Assembly: GCA_001464035.1 (NCBI GenBank) | Contig: LNEC01000019.1 | Span: 124,001-188,000, forward strand | Source of the DNA: Bradyrhizobiaceae bacterium Ga0074131 | GTDB lineage: Bacteria > Pseudomonadota > Alphaproteobacteria > Rhizobiales > Xanthobacteraceae | Length of the DNA: 64,000 bases | Direction of reading: 5' to 3' | In this document: positions 16,305 to 27,414 of the stretch, piece by piece | How the letters are laid out: each line of letters opens with the position of its first letter | How positions within the stretch are numbered: the first letter of the stretch is position 1 | Notes under the pieces: model-generated | The model's input: the letters and a program-made list of their open reading frames with translations, nothing else | What the model was told of the DNA's origin: nothing | Databases searched by the model: none | Made by a program: the position numbers and the translations under genes

Positions 16305-17831
16305 ATGCAGAAGCGTCGTCCTGTCATGCTGGCTATCCTGGATGGCTGGGGCTGGCGCGAAGATCCGGCTGACAATGCCGTTCGCCAGGCTGCAACACCT
16401 AATTTCGATCGCCTGTGGACCACCGGACCGCACGCCTTCCTGAAGACGTCGGGACTCGATGTCGGCCTTCCCGGAGGTCAGATGGGCAATTCCGAGGTCG
16501 GACACTTCAACATCGGCGCGGGCCGGGTGGTGATGCAGGATCTGCCGCGGATCAACGACGCGATTGCCTCCGGCAGCATTGCAAGCGCCGAAGCGCTCCG
16601 CAACCTGATCCAGACGCTGAAACGGAGCGGCGGAATCTGTCATCTCATCGGCCTGGTTTCCCCGGGCGGGGTGCATTCGCATCAGGACCAGGCGGCGGCC
16701 CTGGCCGTCATTCTCGCCGATAACGGCGTGCCCGCGGTCGTACACGCCCTCACCGATGGACGCGATACGCCGCCGAAATCGGCGGCCGATGATTTGAAGC
16801 GGCTGCGGGCCGCACTGCCGCCGTCGGTGCCGGTGGCCACGGTGATCGGGCGATACTACGCGATGGACCGCGACAAGCGCTGGGATCGCGTCGCCAAAGC
16901 CTACAATGCCATCGTCGAGGCCGAAGGCCCGCGATTTCCCGACGCACTGTCGGCGATCGACGACGCCTATGCGCACGGACACACCGACGAGTTCGTCGAA
17001 CCGTCGGTGATCGGCGACTATGCCGGCATCAAGGATGGCGACGGCGTGCTTTGCTTCAACTTTCGCGCCGATCGCGTGCGCGAGATTCTTGGCGCGATGC
17101 TCGACCCGTCGTTTGCCGGTTTCCCGCGCAAGCGCGCGGTCCGCTTCGCCGCCGCGGTTGGCCTGACGCAATACAGCGAGGGTCTGGACCAGTTGATGCA
17201 GACGGTATTTCCGCCGCAGACCTATCCGAACATTCTGGGGGAAGTCACGGCTGCCGCGAACCGTACGCAATTACGCATGGCGGAAACCGAGAAGTATCCC
17301 CACGTCACCTATTTTCTCAATGGCGGACGGGAGGAGCCCTTTGCGGGCGAGGATCGCATCATGGTGCCGTCGCCCAAGGTCGCGACCTACGACCTGCAGC
17401 CGGAAATGTCGGCGCCCGAGTTGACGGCGAAGGCGGTCGGGGCAATCCAATCGGGCAAGTACGACCTGATCGTCCTGAACTATGCCAATCCCGACATGGT
17501 GGGCCACTCCGGAAATCTGGCGGCCGCGATCAAGGCCGTGGAAACGGTCGATCACGGGCTCGGCCAAATCGCGGATGCGATCGAAAAATCCGGCGGCGCG
17601 CTGCTGGTTACGGCCGACCACGGCAACTGCGAAATGATGCGCGATCCCGTCACCGGCGGTCCGCACACGGCCCACACAACCAATCCGGTGCCGCTAATGC
17701 TCGTGGGCGGCGGCGACGTATCGCTGTCGGATGGCCGGCTGTCGGACCTTGCGCCGACACTGCTCGACCTGATGGAATTACCGCAGCCGGTCGAGATGAC
17801 CGGCAAATCGTTGCGGCGGCCAAAGAGCTAG
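16305..17831 (+). CDS. gpmI: 2,3-bisphosphoglycerate-independent phosphoglycerate mutase
   Basis: This 508-residue alkaline-phosphatase-superfamily enzyme interconverts 3- and 2-phosphoglycerate in glycolysis. Visible signatures are the N-terminal metal motif LDGWGWRED, the catalytic-serine loop QMGNSEVGHFNIGAGR, the phosphotransferase-domain motif VHALTDGRDTPP, and the C-terminal metal motifs NPDMVGHSGN and VTADHGNCEMM. Length matches the family (about 505-515). AAGGTGG lies just upstream of ATG 16305. The gene ends 14 bp from the end of convergent dapB. Confidence 0.96.
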   Translation: MQKRRPVMLAILDGWGWREDPADNAVRQAATPNFDRLWTTGPHAFLKTSGLDVGLPGGQMGNSEVGHFNIGAGRVVMQDLPRINDAIASGSIASAEALRNLIQTLKRSGGICHLIGLVSPGGVHSHQDQAAALAVILADNGVPAVVHALTDGRDTPPKSAADDLKRLRAALPPSVPVATVIGRYYAMDRDKRWDRVAKAYNAIVEAEGPRFPDALSAIDDAYAHGHTDEFVEPSVIGDYAGIKDGDGVLCFNFRADRVREILGAMLDPSFAGFPRKRAVRFAAAVGLTQYSEGLDQLMQTVFPPQTYPNILGEVTAAANRTQLRMAETEKYPHVTYFLNGGREEPFAGEDRIMVPSPKVATYDLQPEMSAPELTAKAVGAIQSGKYDLIVLNYANPDMVGHSGNLAAAIKAVETVDHGLGQIADAIEKSGGALLVTADHGNCEMMRDPVTGGPHTAHTTNPVPLMLVGGGDVSLSDGRLSDLAPTLLDLMELPQPVEMTGKSLRRPKS

Positions 17832-17845
17832 TCTGCCTCTTCCGC

Positions 17846-18661
17846 TCAGAAGTCGCCAAGCCCGAGCACGTCGGCCATCGAATACAGCCCGGGCTGCCTG
17901 CCGCGCGCCCACATCGCCGCCTTCAGCGCGCCTTGCGCGAACATCATGCGGTCCTCGGCGTGATGCGACAACGTGATGCGTTCCATGGCGCCGGCGAAGA
18001 TCACGCTGTGATCGCCGGTGACGGTGCCGCCGCGCAGCGATGCAAAGCCGATATCGCCCGGCCGGCGCGCGCCGGTGATGCCGTCGCGCCCGCGCGCCGA
18101 GTGGGTGCCGAGATCGACGCCGCGGCCGGCGGCGGCGGCCTCGCCGAGCATCAAGGCCGTGCCTGACGGCGCGTCGACCTTGGCCTTGTGATGCATTTCG
18201 AGAATTTCGATGTCGAAGCCTTCGTCAAGCGATTGCGCCACCCGCCTCACCAGCGCCGCCAGCAGGTTGACGCCGAGGCTCATATTGCCGGACTTCACCA
18301 CGATGGCCCGTCCGGTGACGCTCTTGATCACGGCGTCGTCGGAGGCCGAGAGACCCGTGGTGCCGATGATGTGGACCAGGCCGCGCTCGGCCGCGATCGC
18401 CACATTGGCGATGGTGGCGCCCGGCACGGTGAAATCCAGAATGCCGTCGGCATGGGCCGATAGCGACCACAGGTCGGCTGAAAGCATCACGCCATTTTCG
18501 GGCAGGCCGGCGAGCACACCGGCATCCTTGCCCAGCAGTTCCGACCCGGGCGCTTCCAGCGCCCCGGCGAGCACGGCGCCCGGCGTTTCCGAAATAACGC
18601 GCGTCAGCGCGCGGCCCATCCGGCCGCCGGCCCCTGCAACGATCAAACGCATGTCGGCCAT
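17846..18661 (-). CDS. dapB: 4-hydroxy-tetrahydrodipicolinate reductase
   Basis: This 271-residue NAD(P)H-dependent enzyme of lysine and meso-diaminopimelate synthesis has the nucleotide-binding GAGGRMGRALTRVI at the N-terminus, SGNMSLGVNLL, and the catalytic/substrate signature EMHHKAKVDAPSGTALML. Length is normal. It is the last gene of a leftward run (FMN reductase, pyrF, DUF1330, dapB) with short spacers. Confidence 0.96.
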   Translation of the reverse strand: MADMRLIVAGAGGRMGRALTRVISETPGAVLAGALEAPGSELLGKDAGVLAGLPENGVMLSADLWSLSAHADGILDFTVPGATIANVAIAAERGLVHIIGTTGLSASDDAVIKSVTGRAIVVKSGNMSLGVNLLAALVRRVAQSLDEGFDIEILEMHHKAKVDAPSGTALMLGEAAAAGRGVDLGTHSARGRDGITGARRPGDIGFASLRGGTVTGDHSVIFAGAMERITLSHHAEDRMMFAQGALKAAMWARGRQPGLYSMADVLGLGDF

Positions 18662-18724
18662 GGATGAACCTCAATCATCCCTTGCCCTATAGCTGGCGCG
18701 GGCTGTTCGGGCAACAAATCAGCT

Positions 18725-19033
18725 TCACGATTGGGGCTGTGGTCCATCGTAGCCTTCGATAATGACGACGTCGCCTTCCGAATGCGGGCTGCGCAGCGCC
18801 ACCAGATGGGTGTACTCCGGCGAATTGTAGCAGGCGAGCGCGGTCTCATAATCCCTGAATTCGAGCACCACGTTGCGCGACCGCGAGGCGCCTTCCCGGG
18901 TCTCGAACCTGCCGCCGCGCACCAGGAATTTGGCGCCGAATTTTGCAAACACCGCGCCGTTCTGTGCGACGTAGTCCTTGTAGCCGTCCATGTTGTGAAC
19001 ATCGATGCGCGCGATCCAGTAGCCCTTTGGCAT
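18725..19033 (-). CDS. DUF1330 domain protein
   Basis: This 102-residue dimeric alpha/beta-barrel protein has the DUF1330 pattern: WIARIDVHNMDGYKDY, KFLVRGG, RNVVLEFRDYETALACYNSPEY and DVVIIEGYDG. A GGGAGAG ribosome site precedes ATG 19033. The function is unknown. It sits between pyrF (25 bp spacer) and dapB (63 bp spacer) and is probably co-transcribed with them. Confidence 0.85.
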   Translation of the reverse strand: MPKGYWIARIDVHNMDGYKDYVAQNGAVFAKFGAKFLVRGGRFETREGASRSRNVVLEFRDYETALACYNSPEYTHLVALRSPHSEGDVVIIEGYDGPQPQS

Positions 19034-19058
19034 CTGCGGTTCTCTCCCTTGTTGTGGT

Positions 19059-19769
19059 TCAGCCCAACGCCTGCTCGATCTCGGCCTGGATGGCCTCGGC
19101 CGCTTCCCTGGGATCGGCGGCTTCCATCACGGGCCGTCCGACCACCAGATAATCCGCGCCGGCGGCGATGGCCCGGGTCGGCGTCATGATGCGTTTCTGG
19201 TCGCCGGCCGCGGCGCCCGCGGGCCGGATGCCCGGGGTTACCAAATTCAGCTGATGACCCACCACCTTGCGCAAGTGAGCCGCCTCTTCCGGCGAGCATA
19301 CCAAGCCGTCGACGCCGAGCACCTGGGCCTGCTGGGCCCGGGCCTCGACCAGATCGGATACGCCGAGGCGATAGCCCGCGGCATGAAGGTCGCCGTCGTC
19401 ATAGGACGTCAGCACGGTGACCGCGAGAATTTTCAGGCCCGAACCGCTGCGCGCCTCGACCGCCGCCTTCATGGTCTGCGGATAGGCGTGCACGGTGAGG
19501 AAGGTCGCGCCCAGCCCGGCGATGCTCTCGACGCCGCGCGCCACGGTGTTGCCGATGTCGTGCAGCTTGAGATCGATGAACACCTTCTTGCCCCGGTCCG
19601 CGAGCTGGCGGACCAGCGGCAGTCCGCCGGCATAAGCGAGCTGATAACCGATCTTGTAGAACGTCACGCTGTCGCCGAGCCTGGCAATCATCGCCTCCGC
19701 GGCGCCGACGCCGGGCAGATCCAGCGCGACGATCAGGCGATCGCGGGGGACGATCTCGGAAGGTTGCAT
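19059..19769 (-). CDS. pyrF: Orotidine 5'-phosphate decarboxylase
   Basis: This 236-residue TIM-barrel enzyme converts OMP to UMP in pyrimidine synthesis. The catalytic signature FIDLKLHDIGNTV contains the Lys/Asp charge network. VTPGIRPAG and ADYLVVGRPV are the phosphate-binding loops. The upstream FMN reductase gene ends 6 bp away, so the two are probably co-transcribed. Confidence 0.96.
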   Translation of the reverse strand: MQPSEIVPRDRLIVALDLPGVGAAEAMIARLGDSVTFYKIGYQLAYAGGLPLVRQLADRGKKVFIDLKLHDIGNTVARGVESIAGLGATFLTVHAYPQTMKAAVEARSGSGLKILAVTVLTSYDDGDLHAAGYRLGVSDLVEARAQQAQVLGVDGLVCSPEEAAHLRKVVGHQLNLVTPGIRPAGAAAGDQKRIMTPTRAIAAGADYLVVGRPVMEAADPREAAEAIQAEIEQALG

Positions 19770-19775
19770 GTCACC

Positions 19776-20354
19776 TCACATCATGCGCTGGGAAATGTCG
19801 ATCAGCTGCCGCACCAGCGCGCCCAGCGCCTCGATATCGGCCGGATGCTTCAACCTGTCCGCATCATCATAGGCCTCGGCGGCGAACGACAGCGCCAGCT
19901 GGTCGGGAATGACCGGCGCGTGGCAGGCGGTCAGGATCAGCCGCAGCGCCGCCAGGCCGCGCGTTCCGCCGAGCCGGCTTTCGGAGGCGGCGGCGATCGC
20001 AAACGCCCGCTCGCGAAACACCTGGCCGCGGGTTTCGTGACTGTCCTGAACCCGGCTCACCCAGTCGATGGTATTTTTGAGGAGCGGCGACACCGATGAA
20101 TTGTATTCCGGCGAAACCAGCAGAACGCCGTGGTGCGCCGACATCATGCGCTTCAGATTGACTGCGTGTTTCGGCACGCCGGATTTCGTCTGCAGGTCGC
20201 CGTCATAGATCGGTAACGGGAAATCGGCGAGCGAGATGCGGGTGACTTCGGCGCCGGCCAGCGCGAATTCGTGGGCCGCGGCCGCCGCCAGCCTTGCATT
20301 GTGCGAGCCTGATCGAAGCGAACCGGGGATGACGAGGATTTTCAGCGCGGCCAT
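19776..20354 (-). CDS. NADPH-dependent FMN reductase family protein
   Basis: This 192-residue flavodoxin-like protein has the FMN phosphate loop PGSLRSGSHNARLA and the quinone/FMN motif VSPEYNSSVSPLLKNTIDW, as in chromate/quinone reductases (ChrR, YieF). I chose ATG 20354 because the sequence after it (ALKILVIPGSLR) begins the fold; an upstream in-frame extension looks non-coding. It reduces quinones or other acceptors with NAD(P)H. The physiological substrate is unknown. Confidence 0.88.
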   Translation of the reverse strand: MAALKILVIPGSLRSGSHNARLAAAAAHEFALAGAEVTRISLADFPLPIYDGDLQTKSGVPKHAVNLKRMMSAHHGVLLVSPEYNSSVSPLLKNTIDWVSRVQDSHETRGQVFRERAFAIAAASESRLGGTRGLAALRLILTACHAPVIPDQLALSFAAEAYDDADRLKHPADIEALGALVRQLIDISQRMM

Positions 20355-20491
20355 GAACCCATCGCAAAAAAGGGCGAACCGGCGCGCGGGAGCGCGACGA
20401 GCATCTTCGTAGAAAAATGCTCTTAACCGATATTCTGCGCGTATTCTATTCGCAAAACCCGGCTTCCACGTCTTGCGGAAGGCGCGAAGGT

Positions 20492-21091
20492 TCAACCCTT
20501 GCGGTACACCCAGACCCGGGCCGGCGGGATATTCATCCAGATCCGCTCGGAGGCTTCCGTGGAAACACCCGGTAGCGATTTCGGTATCGGCGGCGTCACC
20601 GAATAGGTGAACTGCACGAAAGGCGCGCCCGGCGCCAGCGCCGCGAAGGCATCGCGGATCAGTTTCAGGCGCATCAGCATCGGCTTCGTCACCAGCGGCA
20701 GGCCCGAGACGACCGCCGACGCCGGGACCTTGAGTACATCCCAGAGCGAGTCGCGCAGCGCATAGGCGTCACCCTGGACGACCCTGGCCTGCGGATAGCG
20801 GTCGCGCAGCAGCGCGCAGAAGCCCGGATTGTATTCGACCAGCACGAGGCGCTTCTGGTCGACCCCATGCTCGATCAGCGCATTGGTGATCGCCCCGGTT
20901 CCCGGCCCCAATTCGACGACCGGCGCCGAGGAATGGACATCGACATACTGCGCCATGGTGCGGGCAAGGATCTTGCCCGAGGGCATCACCGCGCCCATGT
21001 GCAGCGGCTTCTCGATCCATGAACGGAGAAAGCGAACCTCATCGTCGAGACGAGGCTTCTTCAACGCACGCACAGACGATTGCAATGGCAT
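20492..21091 (-). CDS. pmtA: Phosphatidylethanolamine N-methyltransferase (Sinorhizobium PmtA type)
   Basis: This 199-residue SAM-dependent methyltransferase has SAM motif I VVELGPGTGAITNALI, then LVLVEYNPGFCALLRDRYP and the post-motif region VVSGLPLV. This matches the bacterial PmtA family, which methylates phosphatidylethanolamine toward phosphatidylcholine. PmtA-like proteins resemble rRNA adenine dimethylases, so a misassignment is possible, but the short length and its place directly downstream of dnaKJ agree with what I recall for Bradyrhizobium pmtA. It may share heat-shock transcription with dnaJ (96-bp gap). Confidence 0.85.
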   Translation of the reverse strand: MPLQSSVRALKKPRLDDEVRFLRSWIEKPLHMGAVMPSGKILARTMAQYVDVHSSAPVVELGPGTGAITNALIEHGVDQKRLVLVEYNPGFCALLRDRYPQARVVQGDAYALRDSLWDVLKVPASAVVSGLPLVTKPMLMRLKLIRDAFAALAPGAPFVQFTYSVTPPIPKSLPGVSTEASERIWMNIPPARVWVYRKG

Positions 21092-21187
21092 GTCGCTACC
21101 GGGCGGGACCGCGTTATTGGCGGCGGTGTCAGAAAATAGTCATAAAGACGTATAGGTAGCGGCCGGTATGGTCAAGCCGAAGAGTCG

Positions 21188-22318
21188 CTACAGGCTGGCG
21201 CGATTGCCGAAGAAGTCCTTGACCTTAGTGAAGAAACCCGCTGCCTCCGGCTGGGTCGCACCGGAAGACAGCTTTTCGAACTCGGCCAGCAGCTCCTGCT
21301 GCTTCTTGGTGAGGTTTTGAGGCGTTTCGACCACGACCTGGACATACATGTCGCCCATCTGGCGCGAACGCAGCACCGGCATGCCCTTCGAGGCGATACG
21401 AAAGCGTCGGCCGGATTGCGTACCGGAGGGCACTTTCACCTTGGTCTTGCCCTTGTCGATGGTCGGCACCTCGAATTCGCCGCCCAACGCCGCCGCCACC
21501 ATCGAGATCGGCACGCGGCAGTGCAGATCGGCGCCATCGCGCTGGAAAAATTCATGGGTGGCCAGCGACAGGAAAATGTAGAGGTCCCCCGGCGGCCCGC
21601 CGCGGACGCCGGCCTCGCCTTCACCGGCCAGCCGGATGCGGGTGCCGTCTTCCACGCCTTGCGGGATGTTGACCGACAGATTCCGGTCGCGCGTCACCCG
21701 GCCCGACCCGGTGCAGGACGGACAGGGATCCTCGATCATCTGGCCGCGTCCCTGACAACCGGGACAGGTTCGCTCCAGCGTGAAGAAGCCCTGCGCCTGC
21801 CGCACCCGCCCTGCTCCGCCGCACATCGAGCACGCTTTCGGCTTGGTGCCGGCCTTGGCGCCGATGCCCGAACAGGATTCGCAGGTCACCGAGACCGGAA
21901 TTTCGATCTGGGCGGTCTTGCCGAGGAACGCCTCCTCCAGCGTGATTTCCATGTTGTAGCGCAGGTCCTGGCCGCGCTCGCGCCCGCCGCGACCGCGCTG
22001 CCCGGCCATGCCGAACAGGTCTTCGAAAATGTCGGAGAAGGAGGAGGCAAAGCCGGCGCCGAAGCCGGGACCGCCGCCGCCCTGGCCCTGCTCGAACGCC
22101 GCATGGCCGAACCGATCATAGGCGGCGCGCTTGTCGCCGTCCTTCAGGACCTCATAGGCTTCGTTGATTTCCTTGAAGCGGATTTCGCTGGAAGCATCGC
22201 CCGGATTCTTGTCCGGATGCCATTTCATCGCCAGCTTGCGGAATGCCGCCTTGAGCTTGGACTCGTCCGCGTTCCGCTCGACTTCAAGGGTTTCGTAGTA
22301 ACAGCGCTTGGTCGACAT
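21188..22318 (-). CDS. dnaJ: Chaperone DnaJ (Hsp40)
   Basis: This 376-residue co-chaperone activates the DnaK ATPase and binds unfolded proteins. In order it has a J-domain with the WHPDKNPGD (HPD) loop, a Gly/Phe-rich linker (GQGGGGPGFGAGF), four zinc-finger repeats (CESCSGIG, CSMCGGAG, CPGCQGRG, CPSCTGSG), then the C-terminal substrate domains. Length is standard. It lies downstream of dnaK but is separated from it by a terminator-like hairpin, so its expression may be set lower than that of dnaK. Confidence 0.97.
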   Translation of the reverse strand: MSTKRCYYETLEVERNADESKLKAAFRKLAMKWHPDKNPGDASSEIRFKEINEAYEVLKDGDKRAAYDRFGHAAFEQGQGGGGPGFGAGFASSFSDIFEDLFGMAGQRGRGGRERGQDLRYNMEITLEEAFLGKTAQIEIPVSVTCESCSGIGAKAGTKPKACSMCGGAGRVRQAQGFFTLERTCPGCQGRGQMIEDPCPSCTGSGRVTRDRNLSVNIPQGVEDGTRIRLAGEGEAGVRGGPPGDLYIFLSLATHEFFQRDGADLHCRVPISMVAAALGGEFEVPTIDKGKTKVKVPSGTQSGRRFRIASKGMPVLRSRQMGDMYVQVVVETPQNLTKKQQELLAEFEKLSSGATQPEAAGFFTKVKDFFGNRASL

Positions 22319-22396
22319 CCGTCAGATCCGCCCGAAGTTCGTTCTCGTGTCCGAAGCCAGCACCGTCGGAGGATGCAGCCTCCGGCTTAACGAAAA

Positions 22397-22449
22397 ATGA
22401 CCCTCATCCCTGGAGACGCAACCTTCGCGCTCGTCGGAATGAGGGTCAT
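22397..22449 (-). terminator. Rho-independent terminator between dnaK and dnaJ
   Basis: A perfect 11-bp inverted repeat (ATGACCCTCAT at 22397-22407 and its complement at 22439-22449) is followed, on the minus strand, by TTTTTCG. It begins 14 bp after the dnaK stop. It could end most dnaK transcripts and let a fraction read into dnaJ. Confidence 0.75.
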
Positions 22450-22462
22450 GGTGTGCCCGCCG

Positions 22463-24364
<1,902 letters not shown>

Positions 24365-24778
24365 GGTCCTCATATCCTTCTTTTTGCGGCAGGTTGGCTG
24401 GGCCCTGACGGCGCACCAATCCAAACCCCCAGACGATCAAATACTCGCGATATTGCGACGGTGAGCCTCATATAGGAGGGGGGGTGGGGCCTGCAAGGAC
24501 CGGACGCAACCTTAGCCCGTGAAAAGACTGGCCTTTGGAAGATGGTGTCCCGTCGGGAGCAGGCCGCCGGGGCGGGTGGCACAGCCGGAGCAGCGGACAG
24601 GTCGCGAAGGCCGGCGCGGAAAAGCGCGATCCTGGCCGCCGGCCGGGATCGGAACGGCGGCGCTCCCTATTACCGCAACGCCAAAACCGCTAAACGCGGG
24701 TATCACCATGACTGGCCCCGGCAAACGGCCGCACCGGCCGACCATGGAACGGCCTCAATGCGAACCCAGTAGACTTTC
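24365..24778. other. Intergenic region between divergent dnaK and an exported-protein gene
   Basis: This 414-bp stretch holds the dnaK leader and heat-shock promoter (24467-24497), including a G-run read as a C-run on the dnaK strand. The rest (24500-24778) has only short open frames with poor coding character, and I see no second element in it. Confidence 0.6.
24467..24497 (-). promoter_or_regulatory. RpoH (sigma-32) promoter of dnaK
   Basis: On the minus strand, CTTG (24494-24497) is followed after exactly 17 bp by CCTATATGAG (24467-24476). This fits the alphaproteobacterial heat-shock consensus CTTG-N17/18-CYTATNTNNG at every fixed base. The spacer contains a run of C. The transcript would have a leader of roughly 95 nt before ATG 24364. 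Confidence 0.82.
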
Positions 24779-25714
24779 ATGATGCGCATCCGACTGATCT
24801 TCACGCTTGCCCTGCTGGTTTCGGCCATAAGCCCCGCGCTGGCCGCGGACCCGGTTTTTCCGCCGGGCACGAGGGTCGGTATCACGCCGCTGGTCGGCCT
24901 CTCCCGCGCCAAGACCTTCGTCGGATTCGAGACCGAGGATCAGGGCGTCAAGGTGCTGGTGGCGGAGCTTCCGGCCGATGCCTACAGCGAGGTGATGAAC
25001 GCCTTCAAGAACAATCCGGCGGGCGCCGGCGGGATCAAGCCGGAGAGCATCGAGACCGCGGCCGGCCTTGCCTATTACACCATCGAAACCGGCAAGGATG
25101 GCGCGACCACGGTGCGGCGCTACTCGATGATCCTGCCAGGCGGCACCTTCTCGGGCTATATCGCCGTGCAGGTTCCGGAAAATGCCTCCAAAATCTATAC
25201 CGACGACGCCATCCGGCAGATGTTCGCCTCGGCGGTGGTCCGCAAGGAGGTTCCGGTCGAGGAGCAGCTCGCCCAGATGCCCTTCAAGATCGGCGAATTG
25301 AGCGGTTTCAAGAACGTCCGTACGCTGGCCGTGGGCGGCGCCATCGTTCTCGCCGACGGCGACGAGGCCTCTGGTTTCGAGGCGGCCCCCTTCATGGTGG
25401 TCGGCATTGTCGGAGCCACGCCGACCCAGCCCGAGGACCGCGGCCGTTTTGCCCAGCAGGCCGCGACCACGATTCCCGGCGTGCGCGAGGCCAGGATCAC
25501 GATGTCGGAGCCGCTGCGCATCGACGGCACGCCCGGCTATGAAACCCGCATCGATGCGGTAAGCGGCAAGGACAATACCCCGGTCACCGTGGTGCAGTGG
25601 CTGCGATTCGGCGGCCAGAGCTCGTTGCGCATCATCGGCAGCGCGCCGCGCGAGCAATGGACCAAGGCATTTCCGCGCTTCCGCGCCGTGCGCGACGGCA
25701 TCCAGCCCCGCTAG
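24779..25714 (+). CDS. Exported protein of unknown function
   Basis: This 311-residue protein has a clear Sec signal peptide (IRLIFTLALLVSAISPALAAD, cleavage near residue 22). The mature part is mixed alpha/beta with repeated short strands (GVKVLVAELPADAYSEVM; YYTIETGKDGATTVRRYSMIL) and a late segment RITMSEPLRIDGTPGYETRID. I recognise no named family. It resembles conserved periplasmic hypothetical proteins of Bradyrhizobiaceae. Two ATG codons are adjacent (24779 and 24782) and no ribosome site clearly picks one. It is convergent with the next gene, with 3 bp between stops. Confidence 0.7.
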   Translation: MMRIRLIFTLALLVSAISPALAADPVFPPGTRVGITPLVGLSRAKTFVGFETEDQGVKVLVAELPADAYSEVMNAFKNNPAGAGGIKPESIETAAGLAYYTIETGKDGATTVRRYSMILPGGTFSGYIAVQVPENASKIYTDDAIRQMFASAVVRKEVPVEEQLAQMPFKIGELSGFKNVRTLAVGGAIVLADGDEASGFEAAPFMVVGIVGATPTQPEDRGRFAQQAATTIPGVREARITMSEPLRIDGTPGYETRIDAVSGKDNTPVTVVQWLRFGGQSSLRIIGSAPREQWTKAFPRFRAVRDGIQPR

Positions 25715-25717
25715 GTG

Positions 25718-27235
25718 TCAGCGCACGCTGCTGAGGATATCGATGCCGTTGATGGTTTCCACCAATCGGTAATCGCGGAGCCGGCTGGAAATTTCGGGAT
25801 GCGCTCGCAGCCATGCGCTTGCCTCGCCGGTCAGATTATCCAGCAGCACCACGCTCGGCCTGATCCGATGGATGTCTTCGATCAGCATCGCACGTTCGCG
25901 CGCGGCATGGCCATCCAGCGCCCGATCGGCCTGCGGTCCGACCAAGCCGTGTTGCCGCATGTGCTTTAGATAGGCTTGCACCCACAGCCCCTGCTGTCGT
26001 GAAACCCAGGTGCCGTCGAGCGCGCGGACCAGCGGGTGCCCGAGCCCCGGCTCTGCGGTGATCGCCAGAATGGCTGGATTTGGCCCAAGCCGCGCTACCG
26101 CGGCATGAAGCGGCCGCGCGTCGAAGGCGACATCGAACCACAGCATGGATCGCGCGAACAGGATCGCAAACAGCGCGACCGCCCCGGCACGAAATACGCG
26201 ATCGAACGCACTGCGGGGGCGCGTCGACACCACCGCATGGCCGAGCGCGAACAGCACCAGCGCGACCATCGGATACGAATGGTAGGGCCATCCCTTCCGC
26301 TGCAACATGAATACAGCCGCAAAGCCGAGCGAGGTCGCAAGCAGCAGTTGCGTCGCATCGATTCTGTCGCGCCGCTTCAGCACGATCGTCGCCAGGGCCG
26401 CGGCGCCCCAGATCGGCAGGGCAGGTTTTTCCAGCAGCCCCTGGAATGAGACGCCGACCGGAAGATAGACATCGCGGACCACGGGCCCGATCACGGTGAA
26501 GAACTCAGGAAAGAACGCGACAACGCCTGCGCCGTAGAGCAGGACGACTGCTGCCGCAACCAGGTTTTCCGGTGCAAACACCGCCTTCCACGATCGCGTG
26601 TAAAGGGCGTGACAGCCGACTGCACACAGTATCGCGATGGCGAAATGCGGCTTGAAGGAAACCGCGAAACCGGCTCCGCAACCCGCGATGGCCGCCATCC
26701 GGCCCGACGGGACCTCGCCCTTCATGCGCACGGCGAGCACGGCGAGCAGCGGCAACAGTTCCACGATGGCGATGTGCTCGCGCTGGCCGAAGGACTGCAT
26801 CGGCAGGATCGCGAGTATGGCGAACGCAAGTGGCGCCAACAGCCAGCTGTTGGCGCCGTCAAGAACCGACGAGTCCTTCAGCGTTCGCGCAACGATCGCA
26901 AGCGAGACGAATATCCCGGCAAACATCAGGCTGTCGGTCACGATTTCCGCCGGCAACCCGAGGGCGCGCGCGATGACGATTCCCGGCAGGTAGACCAGGA
27001 CCGCCATCGGTGGATTGGTCTCGAACACATCGACATACAGGCGCTGACCGCCGAGAACCCGTTCGCCGACGGTCAGCAGCCAGCTCACATCGGTGTTCGC
27101 AGCCAGGAGGTTTCGCAGTACGATGGCCGCTGCCGACAGGATGACGATCGAAATCCAGGCCAGCAGCGCGGGTGCGGCCACCGGGCTGATCTGCCGGGGC
27201 GTCAAGCGCGGCCCCGCCTCGGTATGCATGGTCAT
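25718..27235 (-). CDS. Polytopic membrane protein, probable GT-C type glycosyltransferase
   Basis: This 505-residue protein has about ten to eleven transmembrane helices. An early acidic periplasmic loop (VDVFETNPPMAVLVYLPG) lies where GT-C glycosyltransferases carry their catalytic Asp/Glu. Helices such as PMVALVLFALGHAVV and a C-terminal soluble domain (IEDIHRIRPSVVLLDNLTG) fit dolichyl-phosphate-mannose/ArnT-like membrane proteins. The assignment rests on topology and the acidic loop only. The substrate is unknown. Confidence 0.62.
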   Translation of the reverse strand: MTMHTEAGPRLTPRQISPVAAPALLAWISIVILSAAAIVLRNLLAANTDVSWLLTVGERVLGGQRLYVDVFETNPPMAVLVYLPGIVIARALGLPAEIVTDSLMFAGIFVSLAIVARTLKDSSVLDGANSWLLAPLAFAILAILPMQSFGQREHIAIVELLPLLAVLAVRMKGEVPSGRMAAIAGCGAGFAVSFKPHFAIAILCAVGCHALYTRSWKAVFAPENLVAAAVVLLYGAGVVAFFPEFFTVIGPVVRDVYLPVGVSFQGLLEKPALPIWGAAALATIVLKRRDRIDATQLLLATSLGFAAVFMLQRKGWPYHSYPMVALVLFALGHAVVSTRPRSAFDRVFRAGAVALFAILFARSMLWFDVAFDARPLHAAVARLGPNPAILAITAEPGLGHPLVRALDGTWVSRQQGLWVQAYLKHMRQHGLVGPQADRALDGHAARERAMLIEDIHRIRPSVVLLDNLTGEASAWLRAHPEISSRLRDYRLVETINGIDILSSVR

Positions 27236-27414
27236 GATGGCGTCCGGCGAAAGTCCAGACTGACGCTAGGAGACCGGCGTTAAAAAGCTGTTGCTCGCGA
27301 CGCAACCAGAGCCCGGATCGCACGGGATTCGCGCCGGCACGGCCGCCCTGAATCTGCTTTACGCTCGCTTTGCGACCTGATTTGCTGGCGCCAGTCTTCA
27401 CAGGGAGATGCACC

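Noticed and set aside
24365..24778. CIRCE operator near dnaK
   Set aside because: No TTAGCACTC-N9-GAGTGCTAA or close variant found by eye in this interval.
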